10,321 nt of DNA, taken from assembly GCA_035406685.1 (NCBI GenBank), contig DAONLM010000106.1:1-10321 (forward strand), written 5' to 3'. Below, piece after piece: positions 1-6,652 of this stretch. Positions within the stretch are counted from its first letter, which is position 1, and each line of letters opens with the position of its first letter. Under the pieces are notes generated by a model. The model searched no databases, had not been told where the DNA came from, and was given only the letters and a program-made list of their open reading frames with translations. The position numbers were made by a program, and so were the translations under genes. This stretch comes from DAONLM01 sp035406685 (GTDB taxonomy: Bacteria; Spirochaetota; GWE2-31-10; MWDO01).

Positions 1-2
1 AA

Positions 3-122
3 TGGTATAAGGATAAGGATGAGAGGATTCATCCAGATATCCCCTTTTATATCGATCAAGAAGTATATTATTACCTTGTTTTTGGCACAGATTTTTGTCT
101 AAAACAGATTCAATTTTTATAA
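3..122 (+). CDS. possible C-terminal end of an unidentified protein (partial)
   Basis: An open frame enters from the left edge and ends at a TAA at 120-122, giving about 39 residues. The peptide is rich in Asp, Lys and Tyr and ends in KQIQFL, which reads like the tail of a soluble protein. I do not recognise it. The support is weak because the opposite strand is also open here: from an ATG at 132 back to the left edge it would encode about 44 residues starting MPVFIKIESVL. The + reading is preferred only because all other genes run this way and a gene-free stretch follows the stop. The segment also contains a copy of the GGGGATATCTG repeat (28-44, complementary strand), so it could instead be repeat-derived non-coding DNA. 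Confidence 0.3.
   Translation, partial: WYKDKDERIHPDIPFYIDQEVYYYLVFGTDFCLKQIQFL
28..44 (-). repeat. extended copy of the GGGGATATCTG repeat
   Basis: Read on the - strand this is GGGGATATCTGGATGAA. It matches the + strand at 6574-6590 (GGGGATATCTGAATGAA) at 16 of 17 positions. The two copies lie 6.5 kb apart in opposite orientations, which points to a dispersed repeat family rather than local slippage. Confidence 0.6.
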
Positions 123-179
123 AGACTGGCATTCTTTTAAACACATTCTTTTTTTATTACTCTTTCCTAAAATCATTCT

Positions 180-360
180 TAGCATAACTCTGCTTTTAAC
201 AAACCACTATACTTTAATTTTCTGACAAAGTAAAATTATTTTAGCATAAATTTTAAATTAATAACTATTCACTTAATTATATGTGTATTCTGAGTAAACA
301 TCTTATCTGGATTAAGTTTTAAAATGAAGATTTTTGTAAAATTAAAAAAAAATAGCATAA
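180..360 (+). repeat. three direct TAGCATAA octamers
   Basis: TAGCATAA occurs at 180-187, 242-249 and 353-360, and its complement TTATGCTA at 8675-8682, upstream of the cNMP-fold gene. All four copies are intergenic. The word is short and AT-rich, so chance cannot be excluded. Three copies in about 180 nt upstream of an operon could mark binding sites for a regulator; that is an inference only. Confidence 0.3.
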
Positions 361-378
361 AAATATAAAAATAAAAGA

Positions 379-407
379 TTGACCTTTTTATACAATTTAG
401 TTAATAT
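379..407 (+). promoter_or_regulatory. candidate sigma-70 promoter for the ricT-his operon
   Basis: TTGACC (379-384) is followed after 17 nt by TAATAT (402-407). The -35 box matches consensus at 5 of 6 positions and the -10 box at 4 of 6. Transcription would begin near 414 and give a leader of about 53 nt before the ATG at 467. No attenuator, His-rich leader peptide or T-box-like structure is visible in that leader. Confidence 0.5.
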
Positions 408-466
408 ATATTAATTTTTATAGAATTATTGTTTTAATTTTGAGAAATTAAGAGATTGAGGGTGGT

Positions 467-1381
467 ATGGATATAGAGAATGATTTGAATATTTTGGCAC
501 AACTTGAAGATAAAGAGATTAAGAAAAAAGAGAGATATGAACATAAAATTGAGGAAGGTGAAGTCTGCTATAAGATTAAATTTGATTATAATAATTGCTC
601 TAAGATTTGTAAAATAAAGAATGATAATCTGAAAAATGGTGATATGGTAATTGTCCCAACACCTTATGGAAATGAGGTTGGTATTATTTTTGGTAAGGTA
701 ACTGATAAGGATGATATTGCCACTCAGGATGAAATTTTAGATGTGGTAAGAATCGCCACTGAAGAAGATATAAAAAAGTATAATGCCAATAAAGAGAAGG
801 CTAAAAAGGCTTTTCCTATTACTTTACAGAAGATTAAAGAGCATAATCTTGAAATGAAATTGATTAATATTCACTATTTTTTAGAAGAACCCAAGATACT
901 TTTTAATTTTACATCAGATGGTAGAGTTGATTTTAGAGAACTTGTAAAGGATCTTGCAAGTATTTTTAAGACAAGGATTGAATTAAGACAGATTGGAGTC
1001 AGGGACGAATGTAGAATAATGGGTGGCTATGGTCATTGTGGAAGGCATTTTTGTTGTTCAAATGTTTTAAGTGATATTGAGCCAATTACTATTAAGATGG
1101 CAAAAGAACAGAATTTAACTCTTAATTCTTTGAAAATAAGTGGGATATGTGGTAGATTACTCTGCTGTCTTGCTTATGAATATAATACTTATTTAAAAGA
1201 AAAAGAGAAATTTCCGGAAATAGGTGCAAGAGTGAAGATTGATAATGAGCAATATGAGGTTTCTGAAGTTAATATTCAGACAGAGGATATAAAATTGATT
1301 TCTCAGGATCAAAAGGTTATATATATAAATTTAAATAAACTTAAATATGATCAATTTTGGAAAATATGGACATTAAAATAG
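467..1381 (+). CDS. ricT: PSP1-domain protein, RicT (YaaT) family
   Basis: The 304-residue protein belongs to the PSP1/RicT family. In Bacillus, RicT joins RicA and RicF in an iron-sulfur complex that promotes RNase Y-dependent mRNA maturation and supports phosphorelay signalling. The family signature is clear: a Cys cluster in GHCGRHFCC (residues 189-197) and a second in ISGICGRLLCCLAYE (224-238). These give Cys191, 196, 197, 228, 233 and 234 as likely cluster ligands. The PSP1 domain lies around residues 60-180, and three more Cys are at 34, 44 and 48. Length is close to that usual for the family. The ATG follows GAGGGTGG at 458-465. The gene leads a tight run, with hisA only 9 nt downstream. 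In Bacillus it sits beside holB, which is not seen here. The family assignment is firm; the exact role in this organism is not known from sequence. Confidence 0.88.
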   Translation: MDIENDLNILAQLEDKEIKKKERYEHKIEEGEVCYKIKFDYNNCSKICKIKNDNLKNGDMVIVPTPYGNEVGIIFGKVTDKDDIATQDEILDVVRIATEEDIKKYNANKEKAKKAFPITLQKIKEHNLEMKLINIHYFLEEPKILFNFTSDGRVDFRELVKDLASIFKTRIELRQIGVRDECRIMGGYGHCGRHFCCSNVLSDIEPITIKMAKEQNLTLNSLKISGICGRLLCCLAYEYNTYLKEKEKFPEIGARVKIDNEQYEVSEVNIQTEDIKLISQDQKVIYINLNKLKYDQFWKIWTLK

Positions 1382-1390
1382 GAGAGAGAG

Positions 1391-2119
1391 ATGCTAATAA
1401 TACCAGCAATTGATTTGATGAGTGGTAAATGTGTTAGGTTAACAGAAGGGGATTTTAATACTCAAAAGATCTATGGTTGTGATCCGGTTGAGTTGGCATT
1501 GGAATTAAAATATGCTGGTGCGAGAAGACTTCATATTATAGATCTTGATGGTGCAAAGACCGGTAGCTCATTAAATAGAGATATAATAAAAAAGATCAAG
1601 AAAAAGACAGGGCTTATTTTGCAGGTAGGAGGTGGAATACGAAAAGAGGAGGATGTAAAGGATCTTATATTTGATGGTATAGATCATTTAATATTAGGGA
1701 CAGTACTAATTGAAAATATAGAGAAGGTAAAGGAATGGATAGATGAATATGGTGGGGATTATTTTTTAGCAGCAATAGATGTAAAGAATGGTTCTGTTTA
1801 TTCTCATGGGTGGCAGAAAAATGAAAATATTAGCCCAATTGATTTTGGCAAGAAATTATTTCAGATAGGGATAAAAGAGGCTATCTATACAGATATCTCA
1901 AGAGATGGTAAATTAGCAGGTCCAAATATAGAAGAGACAAAAAAATTTAGCAATGATAGTGGTTTAAGAGTGATAATTTCTGGTGGAATAAGCTCTATGG
2001 AGGATCTTAGAGAGGCAAAGACTTTAATATATTATGGACTTACCGGGATAATTGTAGGTAAGGCTATGTATGAAGGTAAGGTTGATATAAAAGAGGCTAT
2101 TAAACAATTTCAGGATTAA
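1391..2119 (+). CDS. hisA: HisA, ProFAR isomerase
   Basis: HisA carries out the Amadori rearrangement of ProFAR to PRFAR, the fourth step of histidine synthesis, in the cytoplasm. The 242-residue protein is the usual length for this half-barrel-duplicated TIM barrel. The two catalytic Asp are in place: Asp8 in IPAIDLMSGKCVRL and Asp130 in AAIDVKNG. Phosphate-binding loops are seen as QVGGGIR (78-84) and ISGGIS (196-201), with TDISRDGKLAGPN at 168-180 and GIIVGKAMYEGK near the C-terminus. The ATG follows GGAGAGAGAG directly after the ricT stop. hisF begins 3 nt after the hisA stop, so the two are probably translationally coupled, matching their consecutive steps. A PriA-type dual-function enzyme is possible in principle, but nothing here suggests it. 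Confidence 0.96.
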   Translation: MLIIPAIDLMSGKCVRLTEGDFNTQKIYGCDPVELALELKYAGARRLHIIDLDGAKTGSSLNRDIIKKIKKKTGLILQVGGGIRKEEDVKDLIFDGIDHLILGTVLIENIEKVKEWIDEYGGDYFLAAIDVKNGSVYSHGWQKNENISPIDFGKKLFQIGIKEAIYTDISRDGKLAGPNIEETKKFSNDSGLRVIISGGISSMEDLREAKTLIYYGLTGIIVGKAMYEGKVDIKEAIKQFQD

Positions 2120-2122
2120 AAT

Positions 2123-2884
2123 ATGTTAAAGGTAAGAATTATACCCTGCCTAGATGTTGATAAGGGACGGGTAGTAAAAGGTATAAATTTTTTAAATCTT
2201 GTTGATGCTGGTGATCCTGTTGAGTGTGCTAAAAGGTATACAGAAGAGGGAGCAGATGAACTTGTGTTTCTTGATATTACTGCGAGTTCTGATTATCGAG
2301 AGACAATGATAGAGACCATAAGAAAGGTTAGTGAGGTTACTTTTATACCTTTTACTGTTGGTGGCGGAATAAGAACAGTTTCAGATATGGAAAAAATTCT
2401 TAAGGCCGGTAGTGATAAGGTCTCTATAAATACTTCTGCTGTTCAGAATCCTTCCTTAATTACCGAAGGGGCAAAAAATTTTGGTTCTCAGTGCATTGTG
2501 GTTGCCGTTGATTCAAGAAAGGTAAATGGTGTGGATAAGGTTTTTACTTATGGCGGAAGAAATGAGACTGAATTAGAGGTTGTAGATTGGTGTAAAAGGG
2601 TAGAAGATCTTGGTGCTGGAGAGATATTATTGACAAGCTGGGATAGAGATGGGACAAAAATGGGATTTGATGATGATTTGCTTTCAAGAGTTACATCAAG
2701 TGTGAAGATTCCTGTTATTGCTTCTGGTGGTGGTGGTAAAAAAGAGCATTTTCTGAGTGCTGTTAAAAAAGGTGGGGCGAGTGCCTTACTTGCAGCAAGT
2801 GTTTTTCATTTTGGTGAGATTAAAATAATGGAGTTAAAAAAATATTTACAAGATAATGGTATAAATGTGAGAATGGATGTATGA
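2123..2884 (+). CDS. hisF: HisF, cyclase subunit of imidazole glycerol phosphate synthase
   Basis: HisF uses ammonia channelled from HisH to convert PRFAR to imidazole glycerol phosphate and AICAR. The 253-residue TIM barrel is of normal length. Catalytic Asp11 lies in RIIPCLDVDKGRVVKG and Asp130 in VVAVDSRK. Phosphate loops are TVGGGIR (78-84) and IASGGGG (199-205). The segment LLTSWDRDGTKMGFD (169-183) carries Trp where most HisF proteins I know have Met in TSMDRDGTK, and Met in place of the Asp usually following TK. The ribosome binding site is weak (CAGGA inside the hisA end), so translation probably depends on hisA. Its partner hisH is not adjacent but four genes downstream, behind an oxidoreductase and an acyltransferase. 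Confidence 0.96.
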   Translation: MLKVRIIPCLDVDKGRVVKGINFLNLVDAGDPVECAKRYTEEGADELVFLDITASSDYRETMIETIRKVSEVTFIPFTVGGGIRTVSDMEKILKAGSDKVSINTSAVQNPSLITEGAKNFGSQCIVVAVDSRKVNGVDKVFTYGGRNETELEVVDWCKRVEDLGAGEILLTSWDRDGTKMGFDDDLLSRVTSSVKIPVIASGGGGKKEHFLSAVKKGGASALLAASVFHFGEIKIMELKKYLQDNGINVRMDV

Positions 2885-2887
2885 GGG
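2883..2887 (+). promoter_or_regulatory. ribosome binding site that fixes the oxidoreductase start
   Basis: GAGGG at 2883-2887 lies 7 nt before the ATG at 2895, the ideal spacing. The earlier in-frame ATG at 2877 overlaps hisF and would add MYEGIS before the Rossmann strand. The 2895 start gives MSKYDCIIIGAG, the usual N-terminus of the family. Confidence 0.7.
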
Positions 2888-2894
2888 TATATCT

Positions 2895-4406
2895 ATGTCT
2901 AAGTATGATTGTATAATAATTGGTGCAGGTCTTGGGGGGCTTACCGCTGGTGCAATTCTTGCAAAAAATGGTAAAAAAGTTTTAGTAATTGAAATGCATA
3001 ATAAAGTTGGTGGGTTTGCTACAAATTTTATTCGTAGAGATTATATGTTTGATGTTTCATTGCATAATTTTGGACCTCTAAAAGAAAATATTGTTGTTAA
3101 TAAGGCATTTTTAGAACTCGGGCTTTATGATAAGATAAAATATATTCAGTATGACTATTTTCAGAGACTTATTTTTCCAGAGCATAATATAGTTATAGAA
3201 AGGCCAATACAAAAATACATAGAATATCTTGTTAAACTATTTCCATCAGAGGAGAATGGAATTAGAGAGATTTTTAATCTGATGATTGATATAAAAAAGG
3301 AATTTGATGAGATTGAGGGGCTTGATGTTACAATAGATAAGTTGGAAGAGGTTTATCCAATGCTTCCTATAAAATTTCCTCTTCTTGTTAAATATGTAGA
3401 GACTACATTTGGTGAACTTCTTACAACTCATATAAAAAATGAAAAATTAAAAGGTATAATAGGGAATTTATGGTGGATATATGGAGTCCCACCAGATAGA
3501 CTTGCAGCCATTCTTTATTCTGTGCCCACAGTAGGATATTATAATTATAGCGGTGGTTTTATAGAAGGAACATCTCAGAGATTATCCGATATATTAGCCG
3601 GGATCATTAAAGAGAATAATGGAGAGATAAGACTAAATTGTGATGTTAAAAAGATAATTATGGAAGGGAATAAGGCTATCGGAGTAATTACAAAAGAGTG
3701 TTCAGATTTTTATGCTGATGTAATAATTGCTAATTCGAGTGCTTATGAGACATTTGTTGAACTAATGGATGAGAATGAATATAATAAAAGATTCAGAAAA
3801 AAAATAGCAAAATTAGAACTCTCACTTTCAGCAAATCAATTGTATCTTGGGCTTAATTGTGATGCAAAAGATATAGGGATAACAGATCATTGTATAACAG
3901 TGTTTGAGAGTTATGATATGAATGAAAATTTTCAATGGATAATGAATGGTGAATATGATAAAACATTTTATAGTTTGACTAATTATTCTTTATTTGATAA
4001 GAGTTTAACAAAAGAGGGTAAAAGTGTAATCTCAGTGATGAGTCTTGATCATATTAATAACTGGGCTAATTTAAGTAGAGAAGAGTATCGAGCAAAAAAG
4101 GAGAGAGTAAGTAATATAATAATAAATAAATTGAAAAGAAGATTTCCTGATATTGATAAATACATAGAGGTTCAAGAATTTGGAACACCAGTAACAATGG
4201 AGAGATATACAAGAAATCCTCAGGGTGCAATATATGGCTCTTCTCAAATTAATTCTCAATCCGGGGTGAACAGATTGAGTTACAAGACTCCATTTGAATC
4301 TTTATATCTTGTGGGGGCTTATGTATATCCTGGTGCTGGTTACTCTTCTGTGATAAGTTCGGGATATAAGGCTGCAAAAGAGATTTTAAAAACATTTAAA
4401 GGTTAA
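2895..4406 (+). CDS. FAD/NAD(P)-dependent oxidoreductase, phytoene desaturase/RetSat-like
   Basis: The 503-residue protein belongs to the flavin oxidoreductase group containing CrtI-type phytoene desaturases, carotenoid isomerases and retinol saturase. The N-terminal dinucleotide motif GAGLGG (residues 10-15) follows a hydrophobic strand, an acidic residue ends the second strand (VLVIEMHN), and VGGFATNF follows. The C-terminal FAD segment reads LYLVGAYVYPGAGYSSVISSGYKAA, shown here as LYLVGAYVYPGAGYSS, and an RYTRNPQGAIYG segment precedes it; both are typical of the CrtISO/RetSat branch. Members desaturate, isomerise or saturate isoprenoid double bonds. The substrate cannot be read from sequence, and no carotenoid genes (crtB, crtE) are present. 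It lies between hisF and an acyltransferase gene, 3 nt upstream of the latter, so a lipid or polyprenoid substrate is an attractive inference. It has no known role in histidine synthesis. Confidence 0.85.
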   Translation: MSKYDCIIIGAGLGGLTAGAILAKNGKKVLVIEMHNKVGGFATNFIRRDYMFDVSLHNFGPLKENIVVNKAFLELGLYDKIKYIQYDYFQRLIFPEHNIVIERPIQKYIEYLVKLFPSEENGIREIFNLMIDIKKEFDEIEGLDVTIDKLEEVYPMLPIKFPLLVKYVETTFGELLTTHIKNEKLKGIIGNLWWIYGVPPDRLAAILYSVPTVGYYNYSGGFIEGTSQRLSDILAGIIKENNGEIRLNCDVKKIIMEGNKAIGVITKECSDFYADVIIANSSAYETFVELMDENEYNKRFRKKIAKLELSLSANQLYLGLNCDAKDIGITDHCITVFESYDMNENFQWIMNGEYDKTFYSLTNYSLFDKSLTKEGKSVISVMSLDHINNWANLSREEYRAKKERVSNIIINKLKRRFPDIDKYIEVQEFGTPVTMERYTRNPQGAIYGSSQINSQSGVNRLSYKTPFESLYLVGAYVYPGAGYSSVISSGYKAAKEILKTFKG

Positions 4407-4409
4407 GTT

Positions 4410-5327
4410 ATGGTAAAGAAAGAAAAGTTATTTAATGATAAAGTATTATTTAAACACTATATTTTTTCCATAATAGGTTATACTTCTTTTATTTTTGTAA
4501 ATTTGATTTTATTTATTCTTTCACCAATTATTTTGTTAATATCTTTTATTTTTTTTGACAGGGATAGAATTCTTTTTTCTTATGCTATAAAATTTTTCTA
4601 TTATGTTTTTTATTATCTTAATATTCCACAAAGACACTATTTTGACTTTAATGGGATGAAATCACCAAAAAAGGGGCAAAGAAGAATCTATGTTATAAAT
4701 CATGCCTCAATATTTGATGTAATATTCATGTCTATTTTACCAGGAGCAATTAAATCTATAATGAAAGAATCTTATACAAAACTACCTCTTATAGGATGGC
4801 TTTCGATCTTATCTGGAAATATTATTTTAAAAGAAGATTTTGGGACCGGAGAACATTTTGATTTTTATGAAAGGGTTAAAGAAAAACTTGAAAGAGGGGT
4901 TTGCCTTGCAATATATCCAGAAGGAACAAGAAGTAAGGATGGAAAGATCGGTAAATTTTATGAAGGGACATTTAAACTGGCATTTGATACAGAGGCCAAT
5001 CTTGTTCCGGTAGTTTTTGACTCATGGAATATTATTAGACCCGGCGCATTCTGGATAAGAGATGTAAAGACTGCTGGTAGAATTTTAAATGAGATTAGAT
5101 ATGAAGATATAAAAGATTATTCTTATAAAGAGGTTGCAAAGGTTATAAGAACAATTATGATTGAGGCATTGCTTGAGATAAGGGACAAAAGAAGAGAAAA
5201 TGATAAAAAATATTATAGAAATGATAGTCAATTTTTAAAGATAGATCTGGAGATGAGAGAGGAACTCGAAGATTTTAAAAAAAAGATTAATACTGAACTT
5301 TATAATAAATTAAGAGGTATAAAATGA
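4410..5327 (+). CDS. PlsC-type lysophospholipid acyltransferase (LPLAT family)
   Basis: The 305-residue membrane protein carries the acyltransferase motifs of the PlsC family, which move an acyl chain onto a lysophospholipid or related alcohol at the inner membrane. Motif I is NHASIFD with His98 and Asp103 (HX4D). A motif II-like segment is near 119-140 and motif III is YPEGTRS (169-175) followed by GKFYEGTFKLA. LVPVVFDSW (198-206) is the motif IV region. A long hydrophobic stretch at about residues 16-49 would form one or two membrane helices, with further aromatic segments up to about 70. The C-terminal 60 residues are highly charged. AAAGG lies upstream of the ATG, only 3 nt from the preceding stop. 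The last codons overlap hisB by ATGA. The exact acceptor is unknown; 1-acylglycerol-3-phosphate is the default guess for the family. Confidence 0.85.
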   Translation: MVKKEKLFNDKVLFKHYIFSIIGYTSFIFVNLILFILSPIILLISFIFFDRDRILFSYAIKFFYYVFYYLNIPQRHYFDFNGMKSPKKGQRRIYVINHASIFDVIFMSILPGAIKSIMKESYTKLPLIGWLSILSGNIILKEDFGTGEHFDFYERVKEKLERGVCLAIYPEGTRSKDGKIGKFYEGTFKLAFDTEANLVPVVFDSWNIIRPGAFWIRDVKTAGRILNEIRYEDIKDYSYKEVAKVIRTIMIEALLEIRDKRRENDKKYYRNDSQFLKIDLEMREELEDFKKKINTELYNKLRGIK

Positions 5328-5905
5328 GAATAGCAGAGATCAAAAGAGATACTAACGAGACAAAGATAAGATTAAAATTGAATATTGATGGAAATGGGAT
5401 GGCAAATATTGATACTGGATTGCCCTTTTTTGATCATATGCTTGTATCTTTTGCAAAACATTCTAAATTTGATCTTGATTTAAATGTGAAGGGAGATATT
5501 GATGTTGATTATCATCATACAATAGAGGATACTGGAATTGTTTTGGGTAAGGCTTTTAATAATTCTTTGAATGATAGATCTGGCATAGAGAGATTTGGTT
5601 ATTCTTATGTACCTCTTGATGAAGCTTTATCAAGGGTAGTTGTTGATATAAGCGGGAGACCTTTTTTATATTTTAATGTGAATTTTCCAAGAAGTGATGA
5701 TGGGAGTAACATCAATCCATATCTTTTTGAGGAGTTTTTTAGAGGATTTGTTAATAATGCATTAGTTACACTTCATATAGATTGCATAAGGGGAAATAAT
5801 TCCCATCATATTATTGAGTCGATTTTTAAGTCTTTTGCGAAATCTTTATTTTTATCATCAAGAATATCTGGTAAAGATATCCCGAGTACAAAGGGGGTAT
5901 TATGA
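5324..5905 (+). CDS. hisB: HisB, imidazoleglycerol-phosphate dehydratase
   Basis: The enzyme dehydrates imidazole glycerol phosphate to imidazole acetol phosphate, the step after HisF/HisH. At 193 residues this is the monofunctional form, without the histidinol-phosphatase domain fused to HisB in enterobacteria. The manganese-binding signatures are intact: LPFFDHML (33-40), DYHHTIED (62-69) and NNSHHIIESIFK (158-169). The family's C-terminal PSTKGVL is also present. The protein is the standard two-repeat form and looks complete. The ATG overlaps the acyltransferase stop (ATGA) with AGAGG 6 nt upstream, and the hisB stop overlaps the hisH start in the same way. These overlaps tie the lipid gene and the his genes into one translationally coupled unit. 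Confidence 0.97.
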   Translation: MRIAEIKRDTNETKIRLKLNIDGNGMANIDTGLPFFDHMLVSFAKHSKFDLDLNVKGDIDVDYHHTIEDTGIVLGKAFNNSLNDRSGIERFGYSYVPLDEALSRVVVDISGRPFLYFNVNFPRSDDGSNINPYLFEEFFRGFVNNALVTLHIDCIRGNNSHHIIESIFKSFAKSLFLSSRISGKDIPSTKGVL

Positions 5906-6507
5906 TTGGTGTAATTGATTCTAAAATATGTAATATATTCAGTCTTACAAATATGTTAAAAAAGTTAGGTGCCTCTTATATGGTAATAGATGAGAATTTT
6001 AAAGAAAATTTTAATAATTTTGATAGATTAATTTTGCCCGGGGTGGGAGCATTCAATACTGGAATGGAAAATTTAAAAAAATATAATTTTCTTGATAAAA
6101 TAGTCTCTTTTGCCAATAGTGGTAGATATATTCTTGGGATATGTCTTGGTATGCAACTTCTTTTTGAAGAATCAGAGGAGTTTGGTATATATAAGGGTAT
6201 TGGTTTAATTTCTGGCAGGGTTGTTAGAATTAAGACAGATATGGTGCTTCCTCATATGGGCTGGAATGATGTAAAGATATTAAAGGATTCCCCTCTTGTA
6301 AAGGGGGTAAGGGATCAGGCAGATTTTTATTTTGTTCATTCTTATAGAGTTGATACAGAAGAAAGATATATCGTTGCAATAACAGAATATGGTGAAAAGA
6401 TACCAGCAATAGTTAATAAAGATAATGTGTTTGGCACTCAATTTCATCCAGAAAAGAGCAAGAAGTGGGGGGAGATTGTATTGAAAAATTTTATTGATTT
6501 GAAATAG
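5902..6507 (+). CDS. hisH: HisH, glutaminase subunit of imidazole glycerol phosphate synthase
   Basis: HisH hydrolyses glutamine and passes ammonia to HisF. The 201-residue class I glutamine amidotransferase has its complete triad: Cys81 in GICLGMQLLFEES, and His182 and Glu184 in GTQFHPEKS. The oxyanion-loop motif PGVGAF is at 46-51 and the HisF-contacting segment PHMGWN at 117-122. The N-terminus reads VIDSKICNIFS where many HisH proteins have IDYGxGN; enterobacterial HisH also departs from that pattern here, so it does not argue against function. AAGGGGG precedes the ATG, which overlaps the hisB stop. It is the last gene of the operon and is followed by the GGGATATCTG repeat block rather than a simple GC-rich terminator. 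Confidence 0.96.
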   Translation: MIGVIDSKICNIFSLTNMLKKLGASYMVIDENFKENFNNFDRLILPGVGAFNTGMENLKKYNFLDKIVSFANSGRYILGICLGMQLLFEESEEFGIYKGIGLISGRVVRIKTDMVLPHMGWNDVKILKDSPLVKGVRDQADFYFVHSYRVDTEERYIVAITEYGEKIPAIVNKDNVFGTQFHPEKSKKWGEIVLKNFIDLK

Positions 6508-6508
6508 T

Positions 6509-6584
6509 GGGATATCTGGCTATTATACAACGGATATCTTTAAAATGAGATGGGATATCTGTTGTAATAATAGGGGGATATCTG
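6509..6584 (+). repeat. array of GGGATATCTG repeats forming a long imperfect inverted repeat
   Basis: GGGATATCTG occurs exactly at 6509-6518, 6552-6561 and 6575-6584, with a degenerate copy (CGGATATCTT) at 6531-6540. The start-to-start spacings are 22, 21 and 23 nt, about two helical turns. Between copies 1 and 2 lies CTATTATACAAC, and between copies 3 and 4 GTTGTAATAATAG, its reverse complement with one extra base. The whole block therefore folds as two arms of about 28 nt (6512-6538 and 6555-6581) around a loop near 6540-6551. It starts 2 nt after the hisH stop. It could be a 3'-end hairpin of the his transcript, a set of operator sites read by a protein, or a small mobile repeat. Each GATATC core is itself a palindrome. 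Confidence 0.7.
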
Positions 6585-6640
6585 AATGAAAGTTATATAT
6601 TTATATTAATTAATTGTTATTTTAAATGATATTTTAGAAG

Positions 6641-6646
6641 ACGGAG
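6641..6646 (+). promoter_or_regulatory. ribosome binding site that fixes the tlpA-like start
   Basis: ACGGAG lies 6 nt before the ATG at 6653. A TTG at 6650 is also in frame but would leave only 3 nt to the site, so the ATG is preferred. Confidence 0.6.
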
Positions 6647-6652
6647 TTTTTG

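Larger units (their letters stand above)
123..466. other. AT-rich stretch without a gene, upstream of the ricT-his operon
   Basis: No open frame of useful length with a ribosome binding site was found here on either strand. A T-run at about 146-156 has no GC-rich hairpin before it, so no intrinsic terminator can be called. The stretch holds three direct copies of TAGCATAA (180-187, 242-249, 353-360) and, near its right end, a candidate sigma-70 promoter. It most likely serves as the regulatory region of the downstream operon. Confidence 0.6.

Noticed and set aside
222..227. TTGTCA on the - strand as a -35 box for a leftward gene at 132
   Set aside because: The nearest -10-like word (TATAGT) is only 11 nt away, too short for a functional promoter.
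414..466. His attenuator or T-box leader before the operon
   Set aside because: The short leader has no run of His codons, no T-box motif and no terminator hairpin, and the first gene is ricT rather than a his gene.
2877..2894. Upstream ATG at 2877 for the oxidoreductase
   Set aside because: The GAGGG site is correctly spaced for the ATG at 2895, and the shorter form begins right before the Rossmann strand as in relatives. The ATG at 2877 would overlap hisF and has no ribosome binding site of its own.
3246..3431. small - strand open frame within the oxidoreductase gene
   Set aside because: It is fully antisense to a conserved gene and has no start signals or recognisable motif. The same holds for 4071-4259.
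6509..6584. CRISPR array
   Set aside because: The repeat unit is only about 10 nt with 11-13 nt spacers, two of which are complementary to each other. That is far too short for CRISPR, and no cas genes are present.
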